Assembly: GCA_029776255.1 (NCBI GenBank) | Contig: JAKOTN010000134.1 | Location: forward strand, 62,001-126,000 | Length of the DNA: 64,000 nucleotides | Reading direction: 5' to 3' | Source: Pseudomonadota bacterium | GTDB taxonomy: Bacteria; Pseudomonadota; Gammaproteobacteria; Burkholderiales; Rhodocyclaceae | Position numbers and translations under genes: made by a program | Notes under the pieces: generated by a model | Databases searched by the model: none | The model's input: only the letters and a program-made list of their open reading frames with translations | Told to the model about the DNA's origin: nothing | Shown: positions 54,062 to 63,674 of the stretch, in pieces | Position numbering within the stretch: the first letter of the stretch is position 1 | How the letters are laid out: each line of letters begins with the position of its first letter

Positions 54062-54700
54062 ATGCACAAACTGATTACCCTGTTGGTCGGTCTATTGATG
54101 GTTGCGATGAACGCTTTCGCGGCCGTCAACGTCAACACCGCCAGCAAGGAAGAATTGCAGACGCTGACCGGCATCGGCCCGGCCAAGGCACAGGCCATCA
54201 TCGATTACCGGACCAAGAACGGCGGCTTCAAATCGGTGGATGATCTCACCAAGGTTCACGGTATCGGTCCGGTCGTTCTGGGCAAGATGAAAAGCGAGAT
54301 CACGTTGAGCGGCGCAAGCACGCCGAAGGCGGCGCCAGCGGCGCCAGCGGCGGCACCGGCGAAGCCTGAAGCCGCCAAGCCCGCCGCTGCGCCGGCTGCT
54401 CCCGCCGCGCCTGCGGCCGCTTCCACTGTCAAAGCGCCAGCGTCGGCCCCGGCACCCGTGCCAGCGAGCGCTCCGGCTCCCGCTTCGAAGGTCGAGCCCG
54501 CCAAGCCCGCCGCTCCAGCCGCCGCAGCGAAAGCCGAACCCGCCAAGCCAGAAGCGGCCATGAGCAAGGAAGACAAGAAGGCGGCGCAAAAGGCCGAGAA
54601 GGAACAGAAAGCCGCCGCCAAGAAAGCGGAAAAGGAGCAAAAAGAAGCCGCTAAAAAGGAAGCCGCCGCCAAGAAAAAGGAAGCGGAAACCAAAAAGTAA
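54062..54700 (+). CDS. Exported ComEA-like helix-hairpin-helix protein with Ala/Pro/Lys-rich tail
   Basis: The product is 212 aa. Signal peptide (LITLLVGLLMVAMNAFA), then a ComEA-type HhH domain: VNVNTASKEELQTLTGIGPA and DDLTKVHGIGPVVLGKMK. From about residue 85 the tail is Ala/Pro-rich, then Lys/Ala/Glu-rich to the C-terminus (KKAEKEQKEAAKKEAAAKK), resembling histone H1-like tails. ComEA binds incoming DNA in the periplasm. The extra tail is unusual for a stand-alone ComEA and could bind DNA or the cell wall. AGGAGG lies 7 nt before the ATG. Confidence 0.85.
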   Translation: MHKLITLLVGLLMVAMNAFAAVNVNTASKEELQTLTGIGPAKAQAIIDYRTKNGGFKSVDDLTKVHGIGPVVLGKMKSEITLSGASTPKAAPAAPAAAPAKPEAAKPAAAPAAPAAPAAASTVKAPASAPAPVPASAPAPASKVEPAKPAAPAAAAKAEPAKPEAAMSKEDKKAAQKAEKEQKAAAKKAEKEQKEAAKKEAAAKKKEAETKK

Positions 54701-54745
54701 GCACTTTCCGGTCCTCACGGCCGTCCGCCATACGGTAAACCCGTC

Positions 54746-54769
54746 AGAACCCCGCTTCGGCGGGGTTCT
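54746..54769 (+). terminator. Hairpin terminator after the ComEA-like gene
   Basis: AGAACCCCGC-TTCG-GCGGGGTTCT is a perfect 10-bp stem with a UUCG loop, 46 nt after the stop. The U-run is only TTCT within the stem, but stability and position make a terminator likely. Confidence 0.75.
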
Positions 54770-54889
54770 GCGTTGAGCGGCAGCGATGGAGCGGCTTGGT
54801 CCCGCCAATCGCTTTCCCCCGAGTATCCTTCCCCGATTGCTGGCCTTACACTTCGTTCCGTCACCGACAATCGCGTTCATGTGCTGCCC

Positions 54890-55753
54890 ATGTCCTTTCC
54901 GCGTCCGCTGCTGCCGTTTCTGTTCGTATTCTTGTGGAGCACCGGTTTCGTCGGGGCCAAATTCGGTCTGCCCTACGCCGAACCGCTGACTTTTCTGCTC
55001 GTGCGCTATCTGCTGGTCGTGGCGCTGATGACGCTTTTGGCGCTGACGACGCGCGCGCCGTGGCCTGCCGACGCGCGGCAGGTTTTTCATATTGGGGTCA
55101 CCGGCGTGTTGGTGCATGCCGTTTATCTTGGCGGAGTCTTCATGGCGATCAAGCATGGCTTGCCGGCCGGTGTCACCGCCTTGATCGTGGGGATGCAGCC
55201 GCTGCTGACCGCGTGCGGCGCCGGTTTCCTGCTTGGCGAGCGTATTTCTCCGCGACAGTGGCTGGGACTGGCGCTTGGCTTCGTCGGCGTCGGCCTGGTG
55301 GTGGCCGATAAGCTTGGCGAGGTCTCTCTGGCCCCGATGTTGCTGCCGGCCGTCGTGGCGTTACTGGGAATGACCGCCGGCACGCTGTACCAAAAACGCT
55401 TCTGCCCGCATTTCGATTTGCGTACCGGCGCGGTGATCCAGTTTCTGCCGACCGCCATTGTCACGGCGCTGGTTGCCTGGGCAACGGAAAGCATGAAGAT
55501 CGACTGGACGCCGTCGTTCGTTTTTGCGCTGGCCTGGCTGGTGCTGGTGTTGTCCGTTGGCGCCATCAGTTTGCTCAACGTGCTGATTCGTGGCGGCAGC
55601 GCGGTCAATGTCGCCAGTCTGTTTTATCTGACGCCGCCATGCACGGCGATCATCGCCTGGCTGGTGTTTGGCGAAGCGCTCGCCGCTCTGGCGCTGGCCG
55701 GGATGGTGTTGGCGGTGAGTGGCGTGTATCTGGCTCGGGCGACCGGTAAATGA
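54890..55753 (+). CDS. DMT-superfamily (EamA) permease
   Basis: The product is 287 aa with about ten membrane helices in two EamA repeats. The N-terminal [20 protein letters not shown] is the EamA signature, and the second repeat includes [20 protein letters not shown] and [16 protein letters not shown]. Members export amino acids, metabolites or drugs; substrate unknown. ATG 54890 was chosen because upstream residues lack family similarity. Its stop overlaps the ruvC ATG as ATGA. Confidence 0.9.
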   Translation: MSFPRPLLPFLFVFLWSTGFVGAKFGLPYAEPLTFLLVRYLLVVALMTLLALTTRAPWPADARQVFHIGVTGVLVHAVYLGGVFMAIKHGLPAGVTALIVGMQPLLTACGAGFLLGERISPRQWLGLALGFVGVGLVVADKLGEVSLAPMLLPAVVALLGMTAGTLYQKRFCPHFDLRTGAVIQFLPTAIVTALVAWATESMKIDWTPSFVFALAWLVLVLSVGAISLLNVLIRGGSAVNVASLFYLTPPCTAIIAWLVFGEALAALALAGMVLAVSGVYLARATGK

Positions 55754-56307
55754 GTCGCGGCGGGGCGTCCGGTGTGTTGCGCATTCTCGGTGTCGACCCG
55801 GGTTTGCGGGCCACCGGTTTCGGTTTCATCGAGAAATCGGGCAATCGGCTCGCGTATCTGGCCAGCGGGTGTATCCGGACCGATCCGGCCACATCGCTAC
55901 CCCGTCGCTTGGGAACGATACACGCCGGTGTGCGCGAACTGGTCGAACGGTATGCGCCGACACAGACGGCGGTCGAAATTGTTTTTGTTAACGTTAATCC
56001 GCAGTCGACGCTGTTGCTGGGGCAGGCGCGCGGGGCGGCGATCAGCGCGCTGGTCGCCAGTGGACTCGATGTCGCCGAGTACACGGCGCTACAGGTCAAG
56101 CAGGCGGTCGTCGGCAACGGTCATGCCGACAAGCGGCAGGTGCAACACATGGTGCGTCGCCTGTTGTCCTTGCCGGCGGATCCGGGGCCGGACGCGGCCG
56201 ATGCCCTGGCTTGCGCGATCGCGCATGCGCATGGTGGGCAGGGACTCGGCGCGATGAGCAGCCGTGGCTTGCATGTCCGGAACGGACGTTTGATTGTGGA
56301 AAAATGA
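55750..56307 (+). CDS. ruvC: Holliday junction resolvase RuvC
   Basis: The 185-aa endonuclease cuts Holliday junctions delivered by RuvAB. Catalytic acids appear in [14 protein letters not shown] (first Asp), [20 protein letters not shown] (Glu), and [18 protein letters not shown] (last Asp). It starts with ATG 55750, 7 codons before the conserved core, overlapping the permease stop. Confidence 0.97.
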   Translation: MSRGGASGVLRILGVDPGLRATGFGFIEKSGNRLAYLASGCIRTDPATSLPRRLGTIHAGVRELVERYAPTQTAVEIVFVNVNPQSTLLLGQARGAAISALVASGLDVAEYTALQVKQAVVGNGHADKRQVQHMVRRLLSLPADPGPDAADALACAIAHAHGGQGLGAMSSRGLHVRNGRLIVEK

Positions 56308-56320
56308 GAGAGGACTCCCG

Positions 56321-56896
56321 ATGATCAGTCGTCTGACCGGCGTGCTGCTGGAAAAGAATCCCCCGCAGGTGGTGCTCGACGTGCACGGTGTCGGTTACGA
56401 AGTCGATGTGCCAATGAGCACGTTCTACAACCTGCCGGCCAACGGCGAGAAAATCAGTTTATTGACGCACTTCGTGGTCCGCGAGGACGGTCATTTTCTT
56501 TACGGTTTCGCCAGCGAGGCCGAGCGTTTCGCGTTTCGTCAATTGTTGAAGATTTCCGGTGTCGGCGCGCGTTTGGCCTTGTCGGTGCTGTCCGGATTGT
56601 CGGTCGGCGATCTCGCACAGGTGGTGGCGCGGCAGGAGGTCGGGCGGTTGACCAAGGTGCCGGGAATTGGCACCAAAACCGCCGAACGCCTGTTGCTCGA
56701 ACTGAAAGGAAAACTCGCCGACGCGCTGCCGACGGCGATCGCCCGGGACGACGGCGCGCGCGGCGACATTCTGAATGCCTTGTTGGCGCTGGGTTACAAT
56801 GACCGCGAAGCGGGGGCGGCGCTGAAACAGGTGCCCGACGACGCCACCACCTCGGACGGCATCCGCATGGCGCTCAAATTGCTGTCAAGGGTCTGA
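56321..56896 (+). CDS. ruvA: Holliday junction branch migration protein RuvA
   Basis: The 191-aa protein forms the tetramer that holds the four-way junction. [20 protein letters not shown], then [20 protein letters not shown] and [20 protein letters not shown] are the tandem HhH motifs. The C-terminal domain ([20 protein letters not shown]) contacts RuvB. GAGAGAGGACTCCCG precedes the ATG. It lies 13 nt after ruvC. Confidence 0.97.
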   Translation: MISRLTGVLLEKNPPQVVLDVHGVGYEVDVPMSTFYNLPANGEKISLLTHFVVREDGHFLYGFASEAERFAFRQLLKISGVGARLALSVLSGLSVGDLAQVVARQEVGRLTKVPGIGTKTAERLLLELKGKLADALPTAIARDDGARGDILNALLALGYNDREAGAALKQVPDDATTSDGIRMALKLLSRV

Positions 56897-56902
56897 TCGA
56901 CA

Positions 56903-57988
56903 ATGGTTTTAAGCTACAAACAACTGATTCAGATCGCGCTCGTGGCGTTGCTGATGGTCGGCTGCATTGCCGTGCTGCTGCCGTTTACCGGCACGCTGCT
57001 TTTCGCGGTCGTCATCTGCATTACCACCTTGCCGATTCGCAATCGTCTGTTGAAACTCTGCGGTGGCCGCAGCAACCTCGCCGCACTGCTTTTGTCGATG
57101 CTGTTGCTAGCCTTGCTGGTGACGCCGATGGCCCTGCTGTCGGGTTCGCTCGCCGACGGCGTCGAAATGGCGATTCGTTATTTCAAGCCGTTGATGGAGC
57201 AAGGTTTGCCGACCCAGCCCCCCGAGTGGCTGGTCAACACGCCGCTCATCGGACGCAATCTCGGTGCCTACTGGCATGATTTGACCGCCAGCCGCAAGGA
57301 AATGAACAGTTTGTTGCAACAGTTCATCGAACCGACGCGCAGCGTCGCCCTGGCCACCATTTCGCTGTTCGCCCAGGGATTGTTGCAACTGATCCTGGTG
57401 ATTTTTTTCGTTTTTTTCATTTTTCGCGACGAACATATCTATATCGACGCCTTGCACACCGGTAGTCGCATGCTTGGCGGCGATCTCGGCGAGCGGATGC
57501 TGTTGCTGGTCGAGAACACAGTCACTGGCGTCATGGCCGGAATCGTTGGCACCGCGGCCGCGCAGGCGGTGGTGGCGATGATCGGCTTTCTCATCGCTGG
57601 CATTCCCGGCATCGTCGTGCTGACTTTCGCCACTTTTTTCTTTTCAATGGTGCCGGTCATCGGCGCGACGCTGATCTGGCTGGGGGCCGCGCTGTGGCTC
57701 TACAACGAAGGGCAGACCGGCTGGACGGTGTTCATGGTCTTGTGGGGGATGTTCGGTATCAGCGGGGTCGATAACTTCCTCAAGCCGATCCTGATTTCAC
57801 GCACGGCCAGCCAGCCGCTGTTGCTGATTGTCGTCGGCGTTTTCGGCGGCGTGCTGGTTTTCGGATTCATCGGCCTGTTTCTCGGGCCGACCTTGCTGGC
57901 GCTCGGACAGGCGCTGATCCGCGAATGGCTGACGCACGCCGGTCCGAATACCCCGGCCATGCGAAGCAACGAGGGGACGCCGCCATGA
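56903..57988 (+). CDS. AI-2E family membrane protein (PerM-like)
   Basis: The 361-aa polytopic protein has a hydrophobic N-terminus ([20 protein letters not shown]) and the conserved C-terminal block [20 protein letters not shown], followed by [20 protein letters not shown]. The family includes AI-2 exporters and Na+/H+ antiporters, so the substrate is open. It is inserted between ruvA and ruvB: 6 nt after ruvA, with its stop overlapping the ruvB ATG. Confidence 0.9.
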   Translation: MVLSYKQLIQIALVALLMVGCIAVLLPFTGTLLFAVVICITTLPIRNRLLKLCGGRSNLAALLLSMLLLALLVTPMALLSGSLADGVEMAIRYFKPLMEQGLPTQPPEWLVNTPLIGRNLGAYWHDLTASRKEMNSLLQQFIEPTRSVALATISLFAQGLLQLILVIFFVFFIFRDEHIYIDALHTGSRMLGGDLGERMLLLVENTVTGVMAGIVGTAAAQAVVAMIGFLIAGIPGIVVLTFATFFFSMVPVIGATLIWLGAALWLYNEGQTGWTVFMVLWGMFGISGVDNFLKPILISRTASQPLLLIVVGVFGGVLVFGFIGLFLGPTLLALGQALIREWLTHAGPNTPAMRSNEGTPP

Positions 57989-59049
57989 TCGAGACCGACG
58001 ATTTTACCGGTAAGCCGCTTGACCGCTTGATTTCGCCCGCCGCCAAATCGACGCAGGAAGAAGCCATCGAGCGTGCGTTACGGCCGCGGCGGCTCGCCGA
58101 TTACGTGGGGCAGGGCAAAATCCGCGAGCAGCTGTCGATCTTCATCGAAGCGGCCAAGCGGCGTGGCGACACGCTCGATCATGTCTTGCTGTTTGGCCCG
58201 CCCGGCCTCGGAAAAACCACCCTGGCGCACATCATCGCCGCCGAGATGGGTGTCAATCTGCGCTCGACGTCGGGCCCGGTTCTCGAGCGGGCCGGCGATC
58301 TGGCGGCGATCTTGACCAATCTCGAACCGCACGATGTGTTGTTCATCGATGAAATTCATCGTCTCAGTCCGATGGTCGAAGAGATTCTTTATCCGGCGCT
58401 CGAGGATTTTCAGATCGACATCATGATCGGCGAAGGCCCGGCCGCGCGCTCGGTCAAACTCGACCTGCCGCCGTTCACGCTGGTCGGCGCGACAACCCGC
58501 GCCGGCATGCTGACCAACCCGCTGCGCGACCGCTTCGGTATCGTCTCGCGCCTTGAGTTCTACACACCGGAAGAGCTGATGCTGATCGTTACCCGCTCGT
58601 CGCAGTTGCTCAAGGTGCCGGCGGACGCCGGCGGCGCGCTGGAAATCGCACGCCGATCGCGCGGCACGCCACGCATCGCCAACCGCTTGTTGCGACGGGT
58701 GCGCGATTTCGCCGAGGTCAAGGCCGGCGGTCGCATCACCCAGGATGTCGCCGATCTGGCCTTGCGGATGCTCGATGTCGATCACGGCGGTCTGGACGTC
58801 ATGGACCGCAAGCTGCTGTCGGCGGTGATCGACAAATTCGGCGGTGGCCCGGTCGGCGTGGACAATCTCGCCGCCGCCATTGGCGAGGCCCGAGACACCA
58901 TCGAGGATGTTCTCGAACCTTATCTGATTCAGCAGGGCTTCCTGCAACGCACGCCACGCGGCCGACTGGCCACGGCGGCGGTTTACCGGCATCTTGGCCT
59001 CGATCCCGTGCCTGGCGAACGCCAGAGCGATCTGTGGTCGGCGCCCTGA
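57985..59049 (+). CDS. ruvB: Holliday junction branch migration motor RuvB
   Basis: The 354-aa AAA+ ATPase has Walker [21 protein letters not shown] near 70, Walker [21 protein letters not shown], sensor 1 [19 protein letters not shown] and a C-terminal winged helix ending in [20 protein letters not shown]. The start overlaps the permease stop as ATGA. It drives branch migration with RuvA. Confidence 0.98.
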   Translation: MIETDDFTGKPLDRLISPAAKSTQEEAIERALRPRRLADYVGQGKIREQLSIFIEAAKRRGDTLDHVLLFGPPGLGKTTLAHIIAAEMGVNLRSTSGPVLERAGDLAAILTNLEPHDVLFIDEIHRLSPMVEEILYPALEDFQIDIMIGEGPAARSVKLDLPPFTLVGATTRAGMLTNPLRDRFGIVSRLEFYTPEELMLIVTRSSQLLKVPADAGGALEIARRSRGTPRIANRLLRRVRDFAEVKAGGRITQDVADLALRMLDVDHGGLDVMDRKLLSAVIDKFGGGPVGVDNLAAAIGEARDTIEDVLEPYLIQQGFLQRTPRGRLATAAVYRHLGLDPVPGERQSDLWSAP

Positions 59050-59092
59050 ACGCGTCGGGAAGTTCCCTGACTGGTCACAAATATTTACATTG

Positions 59093-59109
59093 AGCGACGT
59101 GGCGTCGCT
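59093..59109. promoter_or_regulatory. 7-bp inverted repeat before ybgC
   Basis: AGCGACG-TGG-CGTCGCT is perfect and is followed at once by TAGAAT (59110-59115), a -10-like box, 12 nt before the ybgC ATG. It could be an operator over a tol-pal promoter or a weak 3' hairpin for ruvB. Confidence 0.35.
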
Positions 59110-59126
59110 TAGAATCGGTTCCCGAG

Positions 59127-59570
59127 ATGAAACACCCGCCATCGCTTAGCGGCTTTTCCATTCCCGTCCGCATCTACTACGAAGACACCGACGCCGGTGG
59201 CGTCGTCTACTACGCCAATTATCTGAAATTCTTCGAGCGATGCCGCACCGAATGGTTGCACGCGATTGGCTATCGCCAGGCCGACCTGTTGCGGGATCCG
59301 GGGATTGCCTTTGTCGTTCGTGGTGTCAACATCAACTATTTGCGCCCGGCCCGGCTCGACGACGAACTCGTCGTCGATCTGGCCGTAGACAAGGTCAGCC
59401 GCGCGCAGCTTTTTTTCCGGCAGCACGTCCGGCGCGCCAATCCGGCCGTTGACGGCGGCTGGGAAGTGCTGGTCGACGCGACCGTCCATCTCGTTTGTGT
59501 CAACGTCGCGCAGATGAAAGCCATCCCGATTCCCGCGTTTTTACGCGTCAAACTGGAAGCCCTGCAATGA
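59127..59570 (+). CDS. ybgC: Tol-Pal system-associated acyl-CoA thioesterase YbgC
   Basis: The 147-aa hotdog-fold thioesterase has the active-site motif YYEDTDAGGVVYYANYLKFF (Asp in EDTD) followed by RCRTEWLHAIG. It is the usual first gene of the tol-pal cluster; in E. coli it acts on acyl-CoA/ACP linked to phospholipid metabolism. Its stop overlaps the tolQ ATG as ATGA. Confidence 0.95.
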   Translation: MKHPPSLSGFSIPVRIYYEDTDAGGVVYYANYLKFFERCRTEWLHAIGYRQADLLRDPGIAFVVRGVNINYLRPARLDDELVVDLAVDKVSRAQLFFRQHVRRANPAVDGGWEVLVDATVHLVCVNVAQMKAIPIPAFLRVKLEALQ

Positions 59571-60244
59571 ATGTTTCGCAAGACCTTTCGATCCTGCACC
59601 TGATTCTCAACGCCAGCGCCGTCGTGCAGGCCGTGATGCTGCTACTGGCCGGCGTGTCGTTCATGTCCTGGTACTACATCTTCCGCAAATGGTTCACCGT
59701 CAAGGCGGCGCGGGAACAAACCGAGCAGTTCGAGCGCGACTTCTGGAGTGGCGGCGACCTCAACAACCTCTATCAAAGCGCGGTCAACAACCGGCACGGC
59801 ACCGGCAGCATGGAGCGGATCTTCGAAGCCGGCTTTCGCGAATTCGCCAAACTGCGCAGCCAGAAGAATCTCGATCCCAAGGATGTCATCGACGGTTCGC
59901 GCCGGGCGATGCGCGCCACCTATCAGCGCGAAATGGACAGCATCGACTCGCATCTGGCTTTTCTGGCGTCGGTGGGTTCGGTCAGTCCTTACGTGGGCTT
60001 GTTCGGCACTGTCTGGGGCATCATGCACTCCTTCCGCGGCCTGTCCAACGTCGGACAGGCGACGCTGTCCGCTGTCGCGCCCGGCATCGCCGAAGCTCTG
60101 GTGGCGACGGCGATCGGTCTGTTCGCGGCGATTCCGGCGGTGGTGGCCTACAACCGTTTCGCGCACGAAATCGACCGTCTGTCGTCGCGTTTCGAGTCGT
60201 TCATGGAAGAATTCTCGAACATCCTGCAACGGCAGATGAGGTAA
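59567..60244 (+). CDS. tolQ: Tol-Pal system proton-channel subunit TolQ
   Basis: The 225-aa inner-membrane protein is homologous to ExbB/MotA and has three membrane helices (near residues 18-40, 130-152, 165-190). ASVGSVSPYVGLFGTVWGIM and EALVATAIGLFAAIPAVVAY are the conserved channel segments. With TolR it uses the proton gradient to energise TolA during cell constriction. Confidence 0.97.
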   Translation: MNVSQDLSILHLILNASAVVQAVMLLLAGVSFMSWYYIFRKWFTVKAAREQTEQFERDFWSGGDLNNLYQSAVNNRHGTGSMERIFEAGFREFAKLRSQKNLDPKDVIDGSRRAMRATYQREMDSIDSHLAFLASVGSVSPYVGLFGTVWGIMHSFRGLSNVGQATLSAVAPGIAEALVATAIGLFAAIPAVVAYNRFAHEIDRLSSRFESFMEEFSNILQRQMR

Positions 60245-60248
60245 GGCC

Positions 60249-60652
<404 letters not shown>

Positions 60653-60656
<4 letters not shown>

Positions 60657-61687
60657 GATCCCGAGCCGTGGACGTTGTTGACTCTGCCGTCTCGACCGTT
60701 CGCGACGACCCGGCCAAATGGACGTCGTTGGCCTTGTCGGCGCTCGTTCATCTGTTGCTGATTGGCGCGTTGTTTGTCGGCATGCAGTGGAAAAGCCAGC
60801 CGCCGACGGCGGTCGAAGTCGAAATCTGGCGCCCTGCGGAGGCGCCGGTGCTTGCCGGCCCGACGGAACCCAAACCGGCGCCCGAGCCGACGCCGGCGCC
60901 GAAATCCGCGCCCAAACCGGAACCGAAGCCGGAACCCAAACCCGAGCCCAGGCCGGAACCCAAGCCCGCTCCAAAACCGGAACCGAAACCCGAACCCAGG
61001 CCGGCACCGCGCGCGCCGCTCAAGGCCGACATTCCGCTCAAGGAAGACAAGAAACTCAAGGAGCCAAAAAAAGACGAACCAAAAATCAAGGAAGCGCCGC
61101 GAAAAGACGAACTGAAATCCAAGGAGCCTCCTCGGAAAGAGGAAACCAAACCCAAAGAACCGCTCAAAAAAGACGCGCCGAAGAAGGAAGAACCCAAAAC
61201 CCGGGAGACGCCAGCCAGGGAGCCGTCAAGAAAAGCCGAGCAGGAGCGGCGGTCGAGTCTCGACGAGGAATTAAAGCGCGATCTGAAACAAGTGCGGCAA
61301 CAGAAAGCCGAACAGGAGCGGGCCAGCCGCTCGGCCGAGGCCGACGCCGAGGCCCGGCAACTCAAGCAGCAACGCGACGAGCAGGCGGCGAGCCAGCGGG
61401 CACGCTCACGCGAGCTGGAGGCGTGGATAGCGAAAGTAACAGTCAAGATTCGCGGCAACGTTAACCTGCCGCCCGGTCTTCAGGGCAACCCGGTAGCCAT
61501 TATTTCCATTACTCAACTGCCGAGCGGCGAAGTGCTCGATGTCAAGGTGAGCCGCTCCAGCGGTAACCAGACGCTTGATGCGGCCGTCGTGAACGCGATA
61601 AAAAAATCCTCGCCTTTGCCAAAACCCGCCGATCCGGATCTCTTCAAGCGGACATTTACAGTTAACTATCGGCCATACGACGATTAA
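60653..61687 (+). CDS. tolA: Tol-Pal system spanning protein TolA
   Basis: The product of 344 aa starts with GTG 60653 overlapping tolR. One N-terminal membrane helix (LALSALVHLLLIGALFVGMQ) is followed by a long Pro/Lys/Glu repeat region (EPKPEPKPEPRPEPKP and related), a charged helical domain II (LKRDLKQVRQQKAEQERASR) and domain III with IRGNVNLPPGLQGNPVAIIS, which has the TonB-like C-terminal fold. It bridges the inner membrane to Pal/TolB. The proline-rich part makes an extended rod. Confidence 0.93.
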
Positions 61688-61772
61688 GTTTGGGACTCGG
61701 ACGTTATCTTGGTCGCTCAAACGTTTCCGGGAAGATCACGCGTCGTTACAGATGACGGCTTCGCGGAGGCGA

Positions 61773-61778
61773 TATAAT
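61773..61778 (+). promoter_or_regulatory. Consensus -10 box upstream of tolB
   Basis: TATAAT at 61773-61778 lies 26 nt before the tolB ATG in the 116-nt tolA-tolB gap. No good -35 hexamer sits at 17-nt spacing (TTACAG lies 21 nt upstream). It may give tolB-pal-cpoB a second promoter. Confidence 0.4.
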
Positions 61779-61803
61779 CGCCCATTCTGTCCAGGATAGC
61801 CCT

Positions 61804-63096
61804 ATGTCCCGAATCGTCCCTGAATTGCGGCGTCTGGTCTTGCTCGCTGTTGGCGGGCTGGCCCTGTTGGCCGCTTCGGCACAGGCCGAGCTGACCATCG
61901 AAATCACCGGTGCCGGTTCCAACCGCATTCCGGTGGCGATTGCCGATTTCGGTGGCGAAGCCAGCGCTTCGCGTACCGTGACCGCGGTAATCCGCAGCGA
62001 TCTTGAACGCAGCGGCCTGATCAAGCTGATCGACCCCGCCGGCGTGGCGATGACCGAGGCCTCGGCCCCGGCCTACGACGAGTGGCGCCGTCGCGGTGCC
62101 GACGCCCTGGCGGCCGGCAGTATCGGCGAAGGGGCCGATGGGCGACGCGAAGCGCGTTTTCGTCTTTACGACGTCAACAAGGCCAGCCTGCTGACCGGCT
62201 CGGCGTTCGTCACCTCGAAACCGATGTTGCGCGCCGCCGGTCACCGCATTGCCGACATGATTTACGAGAAGTTAACCGGCGAACCGGGTATTTTTTCAAC
62301 GCGTGTCGCTTATGTCGTTCGTGCCAGTGCCACGCGCTACGAGTTGCATATTTCCGACGCCGACGGTCAGAACGCACAGGTGGCGCTGATTTCCAAGGAA
62401 CCGATCATTTCGCCATCCTGGTCTCCAGACGGCAGCCGGCTGGCCTATGTGTCCTTTGAAAACAAAAAGCCGGTGGTATACGTGCATTCGCTGGCCTCCG
62501 GCAAGCGGGTGGTGGTCGCCAACTTCAAGGGATCGAATTCCGCGCCGGCCTGGTCGCCGGACGGCCGCAAACTGGCGGTGGTGCTCAGCAAGGAAGGTGG
62601 CTCGCAGATCTTCACCGTCAATGCCGACGGCTCCGGCGCGCAACGCCTGACCGCCGATAGCGCGATCAATACCGAGCCGAATTTTTCGCCCGACGGCCAA
62701 TACGTTTATTTCACCTCGGATCGTGGCGGCAGCCCGCAGATCTATCGGGTTGGCGCCAGTGGCGGCGAGGCGCAGAGAATCAGTTTCGAAGGCAGCTATA
62801 ACGTGACGCCGCGCTTGTCGCCGGACGGCAAGACCATGGCGTTCATCAGCCGCCGGGATGGAGGATTCCGTCTGTCGGTGATGGATTTGGCCAGCAGACA
62901 GGTGCAGGTGTTGACCGACTCGCACAAGGACGAATCGCCGACCTTTTCACCGAATGGACGGATGGTGTTGATTGCCACCGAATCCGGTGGCCGAGGCGTG
63001 TTGTCGGCGGTGTCCATCGATGGGCGCGTCAAGCAGCGTCTGACGATTCCGGCCGGTGATGTGCGCGAGCCGGCGTGGGGTCCGTTCAACAAGTAG
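61804..63096 (+). CDS. tolB: Tol-Pal system periplasmic protein TolB
   Basis: The product is 430 aa. The signal peptide (LVLLAVGGLALLAASAQA) is cut before ELTIEITGAG. The N-terminal alpha/beta domain is followed by a WD40-like beta-propeller with repeated SPDG/SPNG turns (ISPSWSPDGSRLAYVSFENK, PAWSPDGRKLAVVLSKEGGS). It binds Pal and passes it between peptidoglycan-bound and TolA-linked states. Confidence 0.97.
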   Translation: MSRIVPELRRLVLLAVGGLALLAASAQAELTIEITGAGSNRIPVAIADFGGEASASRTVTAVIRSDLERSGLIKLIDPAGVAMTEASAPAYDEWRRRGADALAAGSIGEGADGRREARFRLYDVNKASLLTGSAFVTSKPMLRAAGHRIADMIYEKLTGEPGIFSTRVAYVVRASATRYELHISDADGQNAQVALISKEPIISPSWSPDGSRLAYVSFENKKPVVYVHSLASGKRVVVANFKGSNSAPAWSPDGRKLAVVLSKEGGSQIFTVNADGSGAQRLTADSAINTEPNFSPDGQYVYFTSDRGGSPQIYRVGASGGEAQRISFEGSYNVTPRLSPDGKTMAFISRRDGGFRLSVMDLASRQVQVLTDSHKDESPTFSPNGRMVLIATESGGRGVLSAVSIDGRVKQRLTIPAGDVREPAWGPFNK

Positions 63097-63141
63097 ACAG
63101 TGATTCCATCCCGATTCGGAAAATTTCGCAGGAGACACCTC

Positions 63142-63672
63142 ATGAAAAGACTCATTCTTCCAGCCGCCATCGCCTTCGTCCTTGCGGCTTGCAGTTCGAC
63201 TCCCGAAACAGGCGACGGCACTGGCGCTCCGGTCGAATCGCGCGGCGCCGGTGGCTCGACGGTGACCACGGTGACCACCGACGGTGTGCAAGGACGCGGC
63301 TTGCCGTCGGTACTCACCGATCCGAAAAGCGTTCTCTCCAAACGCAGTGTTTATTTCGATTACGACAGCTATGAGGTCAAATCGGAGTACAAGGATCTGG
63401 TCACCGCACACGCCAAGTTCCTTACCGAAAATCGTCAGTTCAAAATGCTGATCCAGGGCAATACCGACGAGCGGGGCAGCCGCGAATACAACCTTGCGTT
63501 GGGGCAGAAGCGGGCCGATGCGATCCGGAAAATGCTCTCGCTGCTGGGAGTGCGCGAAGAACAGATCGAATCGGTCAGCCTCGGCGAGGAGAAGCCGAAG
63601 AACGAAGGGCATAACGAAGCGGCCTGGGCCGAAAACCGTCGCGGCGACATGCTCTACAGCGGCGAGTTCTGA
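63142..63672 (+). CDS. pal: Peptidoglycan-associated lipoprotein Pal
   Basis: The product is 176 aa. The lipobox is VLAACSS with C17. The OmpA-like domain has VYFDYDSYEVKSEYKDLV, then IQGNTDERGSREYNLALGQK, with the diaminopimelate-binding residues of the family, and ALGQKRADAIRKMLSLLGV. It anchors the outer membrane to peptidoglycan. GGAGACACC precedes the ATG. Confidence 0.97.
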   Translation: MKRLILPAAIAFVLAACSSTPETGDGTGAPVESRGAGGSTVTTVTTDGVQGRGLPSVLTDPKSVLSKRSVYFDYDSYEVKSEYKDLVTAHAKFLTENRQFKMLIQGNTDERGSREYNLALGQKRADAIRKMLSLLGVREEQIESVSLGEEKPKNEGHNEAAWAENRRGDMLYSGEF

Positions 63673-63674
63673 CC

